Of a DNA stretch of 64,000 nucleotides, positions 31,277 to 39,216 are shown piece by piece. The stretch's first letter is position 1. Each line of letters begins with the position of its first letter. The notes beneath the pieces are model-generated. The model saw only the letters and a list, made by a program, of their open reading frames with translations, did not search any database and had not been told where the DNA came from. The position numbers and the translations under genes were made by a program. This stretch comes from Achromobacter anxifer (GTDB taxonomy: Bacteria > Pseudomonadota > Gammaproteobacteria > Burkholderiales > Burkholderiaceae_B): assembly GCF_903652925.1 (NCBI RefSeq), contig NZ_CAHLAR010000002.1:744001-808000 (forward strand), read 5' to 3'.

Positions 31277-31345
31277 GTAAACGCGCAGTTTTTTGCGGAT
31301 TGGCGCTGGCGCGCGGCGGCCGTTTGCATCGGGAGTGCGCGATGA
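31058..31345 (+). CDS. frame spanning the repeat cluster, doubtful 95-aa protein
   Basis: The frame starts with an ATG overlapping the primase stop codon (TGATG) and ends with a stop overlapping the next start (ATGA), exactly filling the gap. This is the reason to list it. The product has odd composition (repeats such as DKTHKTD and NKTDKTDK that only mirror the DNA iterons) and no domain. It could be real, or the frame could be open by chance through the repeats. I favour a cis-acting role for the DNA. Confidence 0.3.
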   Translation: MTGRFCPVDKTHKTDQDRSDFFYLSYRRAFVYAVLGGNKTDKTDKFSIFHVRIIRGSRKVSQTRGLICLIRLTVNAQFFADWRWRAAAVCIGSAR

Positions 31346-31575
31346 CCCGAATCACGGTAGGTGTGAACGAGAAGGGTGTGCGGGTTGGCGAGGACCACCA
31401 GCGCGCCACGCTCACCGACCACGACGTCGAGCTTATGCGCCAGCTGCGCGAGGAGGGCCTGGGCTACAAGCGGCTGGCCAAGATGTTCGACACGAGCGTG
31501 CGCAATGTGCGAGACATCGTGAACTACAAACGGCGCGTGACCACGCCCACGGCCTGGAAGACCGTCGAGGGGTAG
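31342..31575 (+). CDS. small HTH-like phage protein, 77 aa
   Basis: The product begins MTRITVGVNEKGVRVGEDHQ and has a C-terminal helix-turn-helix-like segment ('MRQLREEGLGYKRLAKMFDT', then 'VRNVRDIVNYKRR') similar to small resolvase/Hin-type or MarR-like HTHs. GGAG precedes the ATG by about five bases. It lies between the replication region and the late genes and immediately upstream of the first GGGTGCGCATA motif. That makes it an attractive but unproven candidate for a late-gene regulator. Confidence 0.65.
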   Translation: MTRITVGVNEKGVRVGEDHQRATLTDHDVELMRQLREEGLGYKRLAKMFDTSVRNVRDIVNYKRRVTTPTAWKTVEG

Positions 31576-31585
31576 GGTGCGCATA
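31575..31585 (+). promoter_or_regulatory. GGGTGCGCATA motif, copy 1, before the small terminase
   Basis: The exact 11-mer overlaps the stop codon of the preceding gene and begins 44 bases before the terminase ATG at 31619. It is the first of four copies, all on the plus strand and all upstream of late genes. Confidence 0.55.
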
Positions 31586-31618
31586 GCGCGGGCGGCGGAA
31601 TTTACCGTCCCGTGCATG

Positions 31619-32092
31619 CAGACCATCCGCACACCTGAAAAAGATTTCGCGTTTTTGGCCACCCTGGCCGACACGGGAAACGTCACGAAGTCGGCCGCCG
31701 CGGTCGGCGCAAGCCGACGTGTGGTGTACGAGTGGCGCCTGGCTGACCAGGATTTCGCCGAGGCTTGGGACCAGGCAATACGCGTGGCCACCCTGGGTTT
31801 GGAGGACGAAGCCCGCCGGCGGGCGCAAGAGGGTGTCGAAGAGCCCGTGTTTTACCTGGGCGGTCAGTGCGGCACGATCCGCAAGTACAGCGACACGCTG
31901 CTGATCTTCCTGCTGAAGGCTCATGATCACAAGTACCGTGAAAAGACCGGCCTGGAGTTGAGCAACCCCGACGGCTCCCTCCAGCCGTTGAGCGATGCGC
32001 AAGCAGCCGGCCGCATTGCAGCCCTCATCGCGGTGGCTCAGGCCCGCCAGGCGCAGGAAGCGAGCGACGAGCCCGGCGCCGACCTGGTGTAG
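31619..32092 (+). CDS. terminase small subunit
   Basis: The 157-residue DNA-recognition subunit of the packaging terminase has an N-terminal HTH ('FLATLADTGNVTKSAAAVGA', 'RRVVYEWRLADQDFAEAWD'), a central 'RKYSDTLLIFLLKAHDHKYR' typical of small terminase/Nu1-like proteins, and an Ala/Glu-rich tail. ATG at 31619 is preferred over GTG at 31577 because the GTG lies inside the repeated GGGTGCGCATA element, which is intergenic at two of its other three copies. It is directly followed by the large subunit gene. Confidence 0.85.
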   Translation, partial: QTIRTPEKDFAFLATLADTGNVTKSAAAVGASRRVVYEWRLADQDFAEAWDQAIRVATLGLEDEARRRAQEGVEEPVFYLGGQCGTIRKYSDTLLIFLLKAHDHKYREKTGLELSNPDGSLQPLSDAQAAGRIAALIAVAQARQAQEASDEPGADLV

Positions 32093-32101
32093 GGGCGCGG
32101 C

Positions 32102-33622
32102 TTGAACGCGTCCGAGATTCTGAAGCTACTGCGCTACCTGACCCCGGCCGAGCGCGCCGAGGTCGAGGCCATCCTCGCGCAGGACAAGACCATCTGGCGC
32201 CCGCTGCCAGGCCCCCAGATGATGGCTTATGACTCGGTGGCCACGATTATCGGGTACGGCGGCGCAGCGGGCGGCGGCAAGACGGACCTGGCCTGCGGAA
32301 AATCGCTCACGGCGCACCAGAAGATCCTGGTGCTGCGCCGCGAGGCCACCCAGCTGACCGGCATCGTTGACCGCTTCACGGAGCTATTGGGCAGCCGTGA
32401 TGGCTACAACGGCGCCGAACGCATCTGGCGCCTTCCAAACCGCCAGATCGAATTCGGCTCTACGCCCAATCCCGACGACTGGAACAAGTACCAAGGCCGG
32501 CCGCACGACCTGCTGGTGTTCGACGAGGCGGCCAACTTCCTGGAAGGGCAGGTGCGCGCGCTGCTGGGCTGGTTGCGATCCGTGGACCCCTCACAGCGCT
32601 GCCAGGCCCTGCTCACGTTCAACCCGCCCACGAGCGCCGAGGGTCGGTGGATCGTCGATTTCTTTGCGCCCTGGCTCGACCCCAAGCACCCGAACCCGGC
32701 CCAGCCGGGTGAGCTCCGCTGGTTCGCCACCGTGGACGGCAAGGACGTGGAGTGTGCGGACGGCACGCCCTTCGAGCATGGCGGCGACCTGATCACACCG
32801 CTGTCGCGCACCTTCATCCCGTCGCGTGTGAGCGACAACCCGTACCTGATGGGGACCGGATACATGGCAACCCTCCAATCCCTCCCCGAGCCGCTGCGCT
32901 CCCAGATGCTCTATGGCGACTTCCAGGCCGGCATGGAAGACGACGCGATGCAGGTCATCCCCACGGCATGGGTAGAGGCGGCGCAGGCGCACTGGAAGCC
33001 GATGCACAACAAGCCGCGCATGGACAGCGCAGGCGTGGACGTGGCGCGCGGCGGGCGCGACAACACGATCATCGCGCGGCGTCACGGCTGGTGGTTCGAC
33101 GAGCCGTTGGCCTACGCGGGCAAGTCCACGCCCGATGGTCCGAGCGTGGCCGGCGTCACCATTGCCGCCGTGCGCGACCGCGCGCCCATCCACATCGACG
33201 TCGTGGGCGTGGGCGCGAGCCCGTATGACTTCCTCGTGCAGGCTGGGCAGCACGTCCTCGGGATCAACGGCGCCGAAGCCGCGCCAGGCACGGACAAGTC
33301 GGGCCGTCTGACCTTCGCCAACACGCGCAGTCACGACTGGTGGCGAATGCGCGAGGCGCTGGATCCCGCCGCGGACAACGGCATCGCGCTGCCGCCCGAT
33401 CGCCAGCTGCTCGTCGACCTGTGCGCGCCGGTATGGCGCCTGCAGGGCCGCACGATCTACGTAGAAAGTCGCGAGGACATCATCAAACGCATTGGTCGGT
33501 CGCCGGACTGGGCCAGCGCCTACATCCTCGCGCTGCACGACACGCCCCGAGTGGAAGACATCCCGGGTGCGCATACCCGCAAACGTGGCTCCTACGATCC
33601 GTACGCAAACCTGAATCGATAG
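32102..33622 (+). CDS. terminase large subunit
   Basis: The 506-residue packaging motor has Walker A 'GYGGAAGGGKTDL' at about 51-63, Walker B 'LLVFDEAANF' at about 137-146, a coupling motif 'LLTFNPPTSAEG', and a C-terminal RNase H-like nuclease beginning 'GVDVARGGRDNTII' near 312. Translation starts at TTG (32102) after a GGGG-rich site. The large terminase cuts concatemeric DNA and pumps it through the portal encoded at 34341. A copy of the CCCGGGTGCGCATACCC element lies inside its last codons. Confidence 0.95.
   Translation: MNASEILKLLRYLTPAERAEVEAILAQDKTIWRPLPGPQMMAYDSVATIIGYGGAAGGGKTDLACGKSLTAHQKILVLRREATQLTGIVDRFTELLGSRDGYNGAERIWRLPNRQIEFGSTPNPDDWNKYQGRPHDLLVFDEAANFLEGQVRALLGWLRSVDPSQRCQALLTFNPPTSAEGRWIVDFFAPWLDPKHPNPAQPGELRWFATVDGKDVECADGTPFEHGGDLITPLSRTFIPSRVSDNPYLMGTGYMATLQSLPEPLRSQMLYGDFQAGMEDDAMQVIPTAWVEAAQAHWKPMHNKPRMDSAGVDVARGGRDNTIIARRHGWWFDEPLAYAGKSTPDGPSVAGVTIAAVRDRAPIHIDVVGVGASPYDFLVQAGQHVLGINGAEAAPGTDKSGRLTFANTRSHDWWRMREALDPAADNGIALPPDRQLLVDLCAPVWRLQGRTIYVESREDIIKRIGRSPDWASAYILALHDTPRVEDIPGAHTRKRGSYDPYANLNR
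33562..33578 (+). promoter_or_regulatory. GGGTGCGCATA motif, copy 2, inside the terminase 3' end
   Basis: CCCGGGTGCGCATACCC is identical over 17 bases to 51800-51816. It lies 73 bases upstream of the ATG at 33635, within coding sequence, so its conservation is not explained by being intergenic. Confidence 0.5.
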
Positions 33623-33634
33623 GACAGAACCCCC

Positions 33635-33925
33635 ATGTGCGAACCCACGACCATTGCTCTTGGCGCTGCAGCGTTGGCGGGCGGAGCGGTGCTGTCGTCT
33701 GCCATGGCGCCGAAAACTCCCAGTGTTGCGCCCACGGCGCCCGTACAACCGCCAACGAAACAGGGCGAGAAGGCGCCGGACGCCGATCAGCTGCGGCGCA
33801 AGAACGGCGGGAACCTGATCGATACCGGGCCTGGCGCGTCTTCGGGCAGCACGCTACTCACGGGGCCCGGGGGCATCGACTCCGAAGGGCTCAGCCTGAA
33901 CAAGAACACGTTGCTGGGGGGCTGA
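33635..33925 (+). CDS. small virion-region protein with TLLTG/TLLGG tail motif
   Basis: The 96-residue protein begins MCEPTTIALGAAALAGGAVL, a Met-Cys start and small hydrophobic stretch like that of podovirus internal proteins. A Pro-rich middle follows, and the tail reads 'STLLTGPGGIDSEGLSLNKN' then TLLGG. The tail is shared with the next gene product, so the two are paralogues at least at the C-terminus. It lies between terminase and connector genes. Function is unknown; a minor structural or assembly role is likely from position. Confidence 0.65.
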   Translation: MCEPTTIALGAAALAGGAVLSSAMAPKTPSVAPTAPVQPPTKQGEKAPDADQLRRKNGGNLIDTGPGASSGSTLLTGPGGIDSEGLSLNKNTLLGG

Positions 33926-33927
33926 CC

Positions 33928-34338
33928 ATGTGCATGGCACCGAGCATGCCCGGCACGGGCAACACCTTTTGGACCACCGGCGCGGCCGGTATGACTCCCG
34001 AAGAGCAACAAGCTCTACCCTCGTTGACGCCTGAAGCGATCACCTGGGGCGGAATCAGTACCGTGGCCCAGTTGAGCCAGGAGCGCACGGCGGCGCTCGA
34101 TAAGTGGAAAGCTGAGAACCCCGAGCGCTACCAGGAAGGCCTGCGCGAGCAGGAGCGGCAAGCGGCAGGTCAAGCGCCGCGCACGCAGGCCGCTACGGAT
34201 GCACGCCGCGGCGCCGGCGGATCAGGCGGCGGGGCGGGCGCATCGTCCACAAACACGCTGTTGACAGGCAGGGGCGAGTCCCAAGGCGTGGACCCGTCCG
34301 CGCTGGACCTGTCCAAGAGCACGTTGCTGGGGCTCTGA
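33928..34338 (+). CDS. second protein with TLLTG/TLLGL tail motif, 136 aa
   Basis: It begins MCMAPSMPGTGNTFWTTGAA. It has a helical middle ('LSQERTAALDKWKAENPERY'), a Gly/Ala linker, and the tail 'NTLLTGRGESQGVDPSALDL' followed by SKSTLLGL, matching the tail of the preceding product. It starts two bases after that gene and ends two bases before the connector start, so all three are co-translated. Function is unknown. Confidence 0.65.
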   Translation: MCMAPSMPGTGNTFWTTGAAGMTPEEQQALPSLTPEAITWGGISTVAQLSQERTAALDKWKAENPERYQEGLREQERQAAGQAPRTQAATDARRGAGGSGGGAGASSTNTLLTGRGESQGVDPSALDLSKSTLLGL

Positions 34339-34340
34339 CA

Positions 34341-36017
34341 ATGGCCCAGCCGCACGTTCCGCGCGACAAATACCTCTCCCGCTACTCTGCGCTGCAATCC
34401 GAGCGATCCAGCTGGAACACATTCTGGCGCGAGCTGACCGATTTCATCCTGCCGTATAGCGGCCGGTTCTTCACGTCTGACCGCAACCGCGGCACGCGGC
34501 GCTTCAACAACATCTACGACCCCACGGGCACGCTGTCGGCGAACACGTTGTCGGCCGGCCTGATGGCGGGCATGACAAGCCCGGCGCGCCCTTGGTTCCG
34601 CCTGGCCACGCCCGATCCGGCGCTGATGCAATACCACTCCGTCAAGGTGTGGCTGTCAGACGTCACGAAGCTGATGCTGGACGTGTTCGCACGATCCAAC
34701 ACCTACAACAGCCTGCAGAGCATGTATCAGGATCTGGGCGTGTTCGGCACGGCCGTCAGCTTCGTGCACCCGGATTTCAACGACGTCATCCACCATTCCC
34801 CGTTGCCGGTGGGCGAGTTCTATCTCGCCACGAACGACAAGGGCAACGTCGATACGCTGTATCGCGAGTTCGACGTCACTGTCGCGCAGCTGATCAAGAA
34901 ATTCGGTATCGAGAACGTCAGCACGGCCGTGAAGTCCATGTACGAGAACAGCACGCTCGACAGCTGGGTGACCGTTGTCCAGTGCGTCGAGCCGAACGTT
35001 GACCGCGACCCGAAGTTGCGCGACGCGCGCAATATGCCGTTCACGTCAGTCTACTTCGAACACGGTCAGACGCCCGACAAGTACCTGCGCCGCTCCGGCT
35101 TCGAGGAGTTCCCCGCGCTGGCGCCGCGGTGGCAGGTCTGGGGCAGCGACGTCTACGGCGTGGGACCGGGCGGCCTGGCGCTGGGATCGGTGAAGGGGCT
35201 GCAGCACCGACAGCTGCGCCTGGCCGAAGGCCTGGACTACACGACGAAACCGCCAGTCCAGGCGCCTACCGCCCTCAAGAATCATGACATCGACATGCTG
35301 CCGGGCGGCGTGACGTTCGTGGACGCAGCCAATCCGAACGCTGCCATTCGGCCCGCCTGGCAGGTGCAGCTCGACTTGGGCGGCATGCAAGCGAACATCC
35401 AGGACACGCGCGAGATCCTGCGGTCGACGTTCTACGCCGACTTGTTCCTCATGCTGTCCAACGTTGACGTGCGCATGACCGCCACGGAAGTGGCCGAGCG
35501 GCACGAGGAAAAGCTGCTGATGCTGGGCCCCGTGCTGCAGCGCTTGCACAACGAGATGCTGGACCCGATGGTCGAAATGGCTTTTCACCGCCTGGCCGCC
35601 GCCGGCGCACTGCCGCCGCCGCCTCCCGAGCTGGAAGGCGTCGACCTGAATATCGAATTCGTGTCCATGCTGGCGCAGGCGCAGCGCGCAATCGGCGTGA
35701 ACAGCACCGATCGCTACGTCATGACCCTCGGCCAGGTGGCGGCGGTCAAACCCGAAATTCTGGACCGGCTGGATGCTGACGCACTGGCTGACAGCTACGC
35801 GGACCAGTTGGGCGTCGACCCCCGTCTGGTTGTGCCGCTCGACAAGGCTGTGCTGGTGCGCCAGCAGCGCGCCCAGCAGCAGGCTGTCATGCAGGCCGCG
35901 GCCACCGCCGAGCAGGCCGCCACGGCCGCCCAGCGCCTGGGCGCCGTGCAGACCGGCGAGCGCAATGCCGCCTCTGACCTCATCAACCAGTTCCAGGGAT
36001 ACAGCATCCCGCAATAG
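34341..36017 (+). CDS. head-tail connector (portal) protein
   Basis: The 558-residue podovirus portal belongs to the T7 gp8/BPP-1 kind. Its N-terminus is helical ('YSALQSERSSWNTFWRELTD'), then 'NTLSAGLMAGMTSPARPWFR', a wing region with 'YGVGPGGLALGSVKGLQHRQ', and a C-terminal crown with 'VRMTATEVAERHEEKLLMLG'. It ends in a Gln/Ala-rich helix. It forms the dodecameric DNA gate at one capsid vertex, to which terminase and tail proteins bind. Confidence 0.93.
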   Translation: MAQPHVPRDKYLSRYSALQSERSSWNTFWRELTDFILPYSGRFFTSDRNRGTRRFNNIYDPTGTLSANTLSAGLMAGMTSPARPWFRLATPDPALMQYHSVKVWLSDVTKLMLDVFARSNTYNSLQSMYQDLGVFGTAVSFVHPDFNDVIHHSPLPVGEFYLATNDKGNVDTLYREFDVTVAQLIKKFGIENVSTAVKSMYENSTLDSWVTVVQCVEPNVDRDPKLRDARNMPFTSVYFEHGQTPDKYLRRSGFEEFPALAPRWQVWGSDVYGVGPGGLALGSVKGLQHRQLRLAEGLDYTTKPPVQAPTALKNHDIDMLPGGVTFVDAANPNAAIRPAWQVQLDLGGMQANIQDTREILRSTFYADLFLMLSNVDVRMTATEVAERHEEKLLMLGPVLQRLHNEMLDPMVEMAFHRLAAAGALPPPPPELEGVDLNIEFVSMLAQAQRAIGVNSTDRYVMTLGQVAAVKPEILDRLDADALADSYADQLGVDPRLVVPLDKAVLVRQQRAQQQAVMQAAATAEQAATAAQRLGAVQTGERNAASDLINQFQGYSIPQ

Positions 36018-36025
36018 GTGCCGCC

Positions 36026-36346
36026 ATGAACCTGACCGACATGAAGCTCTCGCCCGATGAGGCCAAGGAAATGGATTGCACGGCGGGCTGCCTGGGCGGC
36101 GATGATGGCGGCCCCAAGTACCCGTGGGGGCTGATCCTGTCCCTGGACGACGACACACTGCGCAAGCTCGGTGTGTCGGAGCTGCCCAAGGTCGGCCAGC
36201 AGATGCACCTGATGGCGGTGGTCGAGGTATGCACCACCAGCCAGCACGCGAATCAGGACGGCACGGACAAGTGCGTGTCCCTGCAGATCACGCAGCTGGG
36301 GCTGGAAGGCGCCGCGCCGGATCCCGCGCAGGTGCTCTACGGCTAG
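36026..36346 (+). CDS. capsid-associated small protein, staple/decoration candidate
   Basis: The 106-residue beta-rich protein has 'LSPDEAKEM', 'YPWGLILSLDDDTLRKLGVS' and 'CVSLQITQLGLEG'. I recall this pattern from small proteins of podoviruses annotated as capsid staple or stabilising proteins, but I could not check. It lies between the portal and Bbp19-like genes. A role in capsid stabilisation is thus a moderate-confidence suggestion. Confidence 0.6.
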   Translation: MNLTDMKLSPDEAKEMDCTAGCLGGDDGGPKYPWGLILSLDDDTLRKLGVSELPKVGQQMHLMAVVEVCTTSQHANQDGTDKCVSLQITQLGLEGAAPDPAQVLYG

Positions 36347-36357
36347 GGGTGCGCATA
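36347..36357 (+). promoter_or_regulatory. GGGTGCGCATA motif, copy 3, before the capsid genes
   Basis: The 11-mer begins at the first base after the preceding gene and 42 bases before the ATG at 36389. AGAATT lies 18 bases beyond its end (36376-36381), the same spacing as at copy 4. Confidence 0.55.
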
Positions 36358-36388
36358 CCGTGCGCGGTGAATCCCAGAATTCGAGCGC

Positions 36389-36745
36389 ATGAGTTCCACG
36401 ACATACGACCCTCTCAATCCGTCGGCCACGGAAACGGACCGCGACGCGAAGCGTGAAGACGCCAAGCAGGAATCACGGCTTGAATCGGACGACTTGAAGT
36501 GGCTCATGGGAAACCGACGCGGCCGCCGCATTGTGTGGCGCCTGCTTTCCCGGGCGGGGGTGTATCGGTCCTCCTTCAGTACGAACGCCATGCAGATGGC
36601 GTTCAACGAGGGGAACCGGAACGAAGGGCTACGGCTCATCGCGAAGTTGCACCAGCTCTGCCCGGAACGGTACGCCGAAATGCTCCAGGAGCAGACCAAG
36701 CATGACCACCGAAACCCAAGCGACGACCGGAACAACGCCAACTGA
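36389..36745 (+). CDS. Bbp19-like phage protein
   Basis: The 118-residue protein contains the signature I associate with the Bbp19 family named after phage BPP-1: 'DDLKWLMGNRRGRRIVWRLL', 'YRSSFSTNAMQMAFNEGNRN', 'GLRLIAKLHQLCPERYAEML'. Function is not established. It lies just before, and overlaps by 44 bp, the scaffold gene, and is the first gene after motif copy 3. Confidence 0.8.
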   Translation: MSSTTYDPLNPSATETDRDAKREDAKQESRLESDDLKWLMGNRRGRRIVWRLLSRAGVYRSSFSTNAMQMAFNEGNRNEGLRLIAKLHQLCPERYAEMLQEQTKHDHRNPSDDRNNAN

Positions 36746-37415
36746 TCCCGGCACGCAGCAAGCCGCGACCGCACCGGCCACCCAGGACTCCACCGTCCTG
36801 ACTACCGACGCGCCCGCGAGCGAGCAACAAGCGCAACCCACGCAGCAGGGCGAGGCTCGGGCCGGCGACAAGCCGACCACCGAGGCCAAGCCAGATGGCG
36901 AGAAGCCGCAGAACGAGGACGACAAGTCCGAGGCTGACGGCGAAAAGGGCGCGCCCGAGCAATACGAGGACTTCGCCGCGCCCGAAGGGGTGCAGCTGGA
37001 CGCCGAGCTGGTGGGCGACCTGAAGACCATCGCCAAGGAACTGAACCTTTCGCAGAAGGACGCGCAGCGTGTGGCCGACCTGGGCCCGAGGCTGATGCAG
37101 AAGCTGCAAGGACATCAGGCCGAAGCGTTCGCGCAGATCCGCCAGACCTGGGCGGACACCGCGAAGGCCGACAAGGAAATCGGCGGCGAAGCTTTCGCCG
37201 AGAACCTGGGCGTGGCTAAGAAGGCACTCGATTCGTTCGGCACTCCCGAATTGCGCACGTTGCTCAACGAGTCCGGCATCGGAAACCACCCGGAGCTTAT
37301 CCGGTTCATGGTCCGCGCCGGCAAAGCGATCAGTACCGACACGTTCGTCGCAGGGGAGCGCGGCGCGGCAGGCGCGCGGCGTGACCTGGCGAGCAACCTT
37401 TACCGCAAGCAATAA
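36702..37415 (+). CDS. capsid scaffold protein
   Basis: The 237-residue protein has a long disordered Thr/Gln/Glu/Pro-rich N-terminal half (residues 1-95) and a helical C-terminal half ('ELNLSQKDAQRVADLGPRLM', 'LGVAKKALDSFGTPELRTLL') ending in a basic 'RRDLASNLYRKQ'. This composition and the position immediately before the major capsid gene are typical of podovirus scaffolds, which guide procapsid assembly and leave before DNA packaging. AGGAG lies upstream of the ATG within the Bbp19-like gene. Confidence 0.85.
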   Translation: MTTETQATTGTTPTDPGTQQAATAPATQDSTVLTTDAPASEQQAQPTQQGEARAGDKPTTEAKPDGEKPQNEDDKSEADGEKGAPEQYEDFAAPEGVQLDAELVGDLKTIAKELNLSQKDAQRVADLGPRLMQKLQGHQAEAFAQIRQTWADTAKADKEIGGEAFAENLGVAKKALDSFGTPELRTLLNESGIGNHPELIRFMVRAGKAISTDTFVAGERGAAGARRDLASNLYRKQ

Positions 37416-37427
37416 GGAGCCTTCACC

Positions 37428-38477
37428 ATGGCCACCCTCCCGTCCCGTCCTGGCGCCGTCACGCTGACCGACTTCGCCAAGTCCATCGATCCCGACGGCT
37501 CGACCGCTTCGGTGATCGAACTGCTGAACCAGTCCAACGAAGTGCTGCAGGATATGCGCTGGATGGAGGGCAACCTGCCCACCGGCCACCGCACCACCGT
37601 CCGTACCGGTCTGCCCACGCCGACCTGGCGCAAGCTGTACCAGGGCGTCCAGCCGACCAAGTCGCTGCGCGCACAGGTCGATGACGCCACGGGCATGCTC
37701 GAAGCCCGCAACGAGGTGGACGTCGATCTGGCCAACCTCAACGGCAATAGCTCGGCGTTCCGTCTGTCGGAAGCGCAGGCCGAAGTCGAGGGCATGAACC
37801 AGTCGTTCACGCAGACCCTGTTTTACGGCGACACCGCTGCCAACCCCGAGCGCTTCATGGGCCTGGCGCCGCGCTACTCGTCGATCTCGGCCGCGAACGG
37901 CGTGAACATCGTCGACGGCGGCGGCACGGGCAGCGACAACACGTCGATCTGGCTGGTCCTGTGGGGCGAGAACACCGTCACCGGCATCTACCCGAAGGGC
38001 TCGGAAGCCGGCTTGACCCATCAAGACCTGGGCGAAATCGACGCGTTCGACACGCAGACGCCGCCGGCGCGCTTCCGTGCCCTGGCCGACCTGTGGAAGT
38101 GGAAATGCGGCCTGACGGTCCGCGACTGGCGCTATGCCGTGCGCATCGCCAACGTGGACATTTCGGACCTGGTGGGCCAGACCGGCAGCCAAGCCCCGAC
38201 CGCCACCACGGCGCTGATCAAGCTGATGGTGCGCGCCATGGCTCGTATTCCGCAGATGGGTATGGGCACCGCGGCCTTCTACGCCAACCGCACCGTCAAG
38301 GAATACCTGTCGATCGCGGCCCTGGACAAGTCGAACGCGGCGCTGGCTATCCAGCCTGCCATCAACCAGTTCGGCACGGTGTCGCCCGGCAGCGTCGGCA
38401 ACGGCACCACGACCTTCCTGGGCGTGCCGGTGCGCACCGTGGACGCGCTGCTGTCCACCGAAGCCCGCGTCGTCTAA
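37428..38477 (+). CDS. major capsid protein
   Basis: A 349-residue HK97-fold major capsid protein of the BPP-1/P22-gp5-related podovirus type. Recognisable segments are 'TLTDFAKSIDPDGSTASVIE', 'VLQDMRWMEGNLPTGHRTTV', 'FRLSEAQAEVEGMNQSFTQT', 'PERFMGLAPRYSSI' and the end 'TTTFLGVPVRTVDALL'. Scaffold upstream and cement protein downstream support the call. It should be the most abundant virion protein. Confidence 0.93.
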   Translation: MATLPSRPGAVTLTDFAKSIDPDGSTASVIELLNQSNEVLQDMRWMEGNLPTGHRTTVRTGLPTPTWRKLYQGVQPTKSLRAQVDDATGMLEARNEVDVDLANLNGNSSAFRLSEAQAEVEGMNQSFTQTLFYGDTAANPERFMGLAPRYSSISAANGVNIVDGGGTGSDNTSIWLVLWGENTVTGIYPKGSEAGLTHQDLGEIDAFDTQTPPARFRALADLWKWKCGLTVRDWRYAVRIANVDISDLVGQTGSQAPTATTALIKLMVRAMARIPQMGMGTAAFYANRTVKEYLSIAALDKSNAALAIQPAINQFGTVSPGSVGNGTTTFLGVPVRTVDALLSTEARVV

Positions 38478-38504
38478 GCGTCCAACGAGATACGGAGAAC
38501 CACC

Positions 38505-38939
38505 ATGATCCTGGACACCCAAGAAACCTTCTCGGAAGGTCAATCCATCGCCGCCGCGGCGGGCGACGTCGTGTCGACCAATGTGTACGACACCGGCGCC
38601 GCCCACGATGTGGGCATCGGTGAGCCGCTGTACCTGTACGGCCGCATCGGTACCGCTGTCGTTGGCGCCGGCGCGACGGTGCAGGCCGTCCTTCAGACGG
38701 ACGACAACGTCGGCTTCGCGACCCCGCGCGAGTTCCCCATCACCGGGGCACTTGCCCCTGCGGCGCTGACCACCAATGCGGACTTCTTCAAGTACCGACT
38801 GCCGGTGGGCCTGGAGCGGTACCTGCGCATCGTGTACCGCGTTGCTGGCGCCACCACGACCGCGGGCACGGCCAGCGCCTACATCGTCAAGGACGTGCAG
38901 GCCAACGTGCCGTATGCCAGCGGCTTCACCGTGGCCTAA
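38505..38939 (+). CDS. Bbp16-like capsid cement protein
   Basis: The 144-residue beta-rich protein begins MILDTQETFSEGQSIAAAAG, the pattern of the cement/decoration proteins that trimerise on the BPP-1 capsid ('DVGIGEPLYLYGRIGTA', 'YRLPVGLERYLRIVYRVAGA'). It directly follows the major capsid gene, as in that phage. It would lock the mature shell at inter-capsomer sites. Confidence 0.88.
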   Translation: MILDTQETFSEGQSIAAAAGDVVSTNVYDTGAAHDVGIGEPLYLYGRIGTAVVGAGATVQAVLQTDDNVGFATPREFPITGALAPAALTTNADFFKYRLPVGLERYLRIVYRVAGATTTAGTASAYIVKDVQANVPYASGFTVA

Positions 38940-38951
38940 AGGAGCTATCAC

Positions 38952-39146
38952 ATGAAAGTTATCGCGACCGCTGTGGGTTACGCCGGCAAGGATGGGCACC
39001 AGCTGCGCCAGCCGGGCGATGTCTTCGAGATGCCTGAAGGCTCCAAGGCGTCTTGGTTCAAGCCCGTTGATGACGACGAGCAGGGCGACAAGCCCCGCGG
39101 TAGTCGGAAGGCGGACAGCAAGCAAGCAGGTCAGGACCTGGCGTAA
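38952..39146 (+). CDS. small hypothetical structural-region protein, 64 aa
   Basis: The N-terminal 40 residues look like a small SH3-like barrel ('VIATAVGYAGKDGHQLRQPG', 'VFEMPEGSKASWFKPVDDD'). The last 20 are a charged Lys/Asp/Gln tail. It starts 12 bases after the cement gene with AGGAG and is followed by a GC hairpin. It may be an accessory capsid protein, but no family is recognised. Confidence 0.65.
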   Translation: MKVIATAVGYAGKDGHQLRQPGDVFEMPEGSKASWFKPVDDDEQGDKPRGSRKADSKQAGQDLA

Positions 39147-39174
39147 GCCCGGGCGCCTCTGACCCGGTGACAAG

Positions 39175-39199
39175 AAGCGGGGGCCGAGTGCCCCCGCTT
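39175..39199 (+). terminator. GC hairpin between head and tail genes
   Basis: AAGCGGGGGC (39175-39184) pairs perfectly with GCCCCCGCTT (39190-39199), then GTTCGT. Its position after the head genes suggests partial termination to lower tail-gene expression. Confidence 0.55.
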
Positions 39200-39216
39200 G
39201 TTCGTGGAGCATGACC

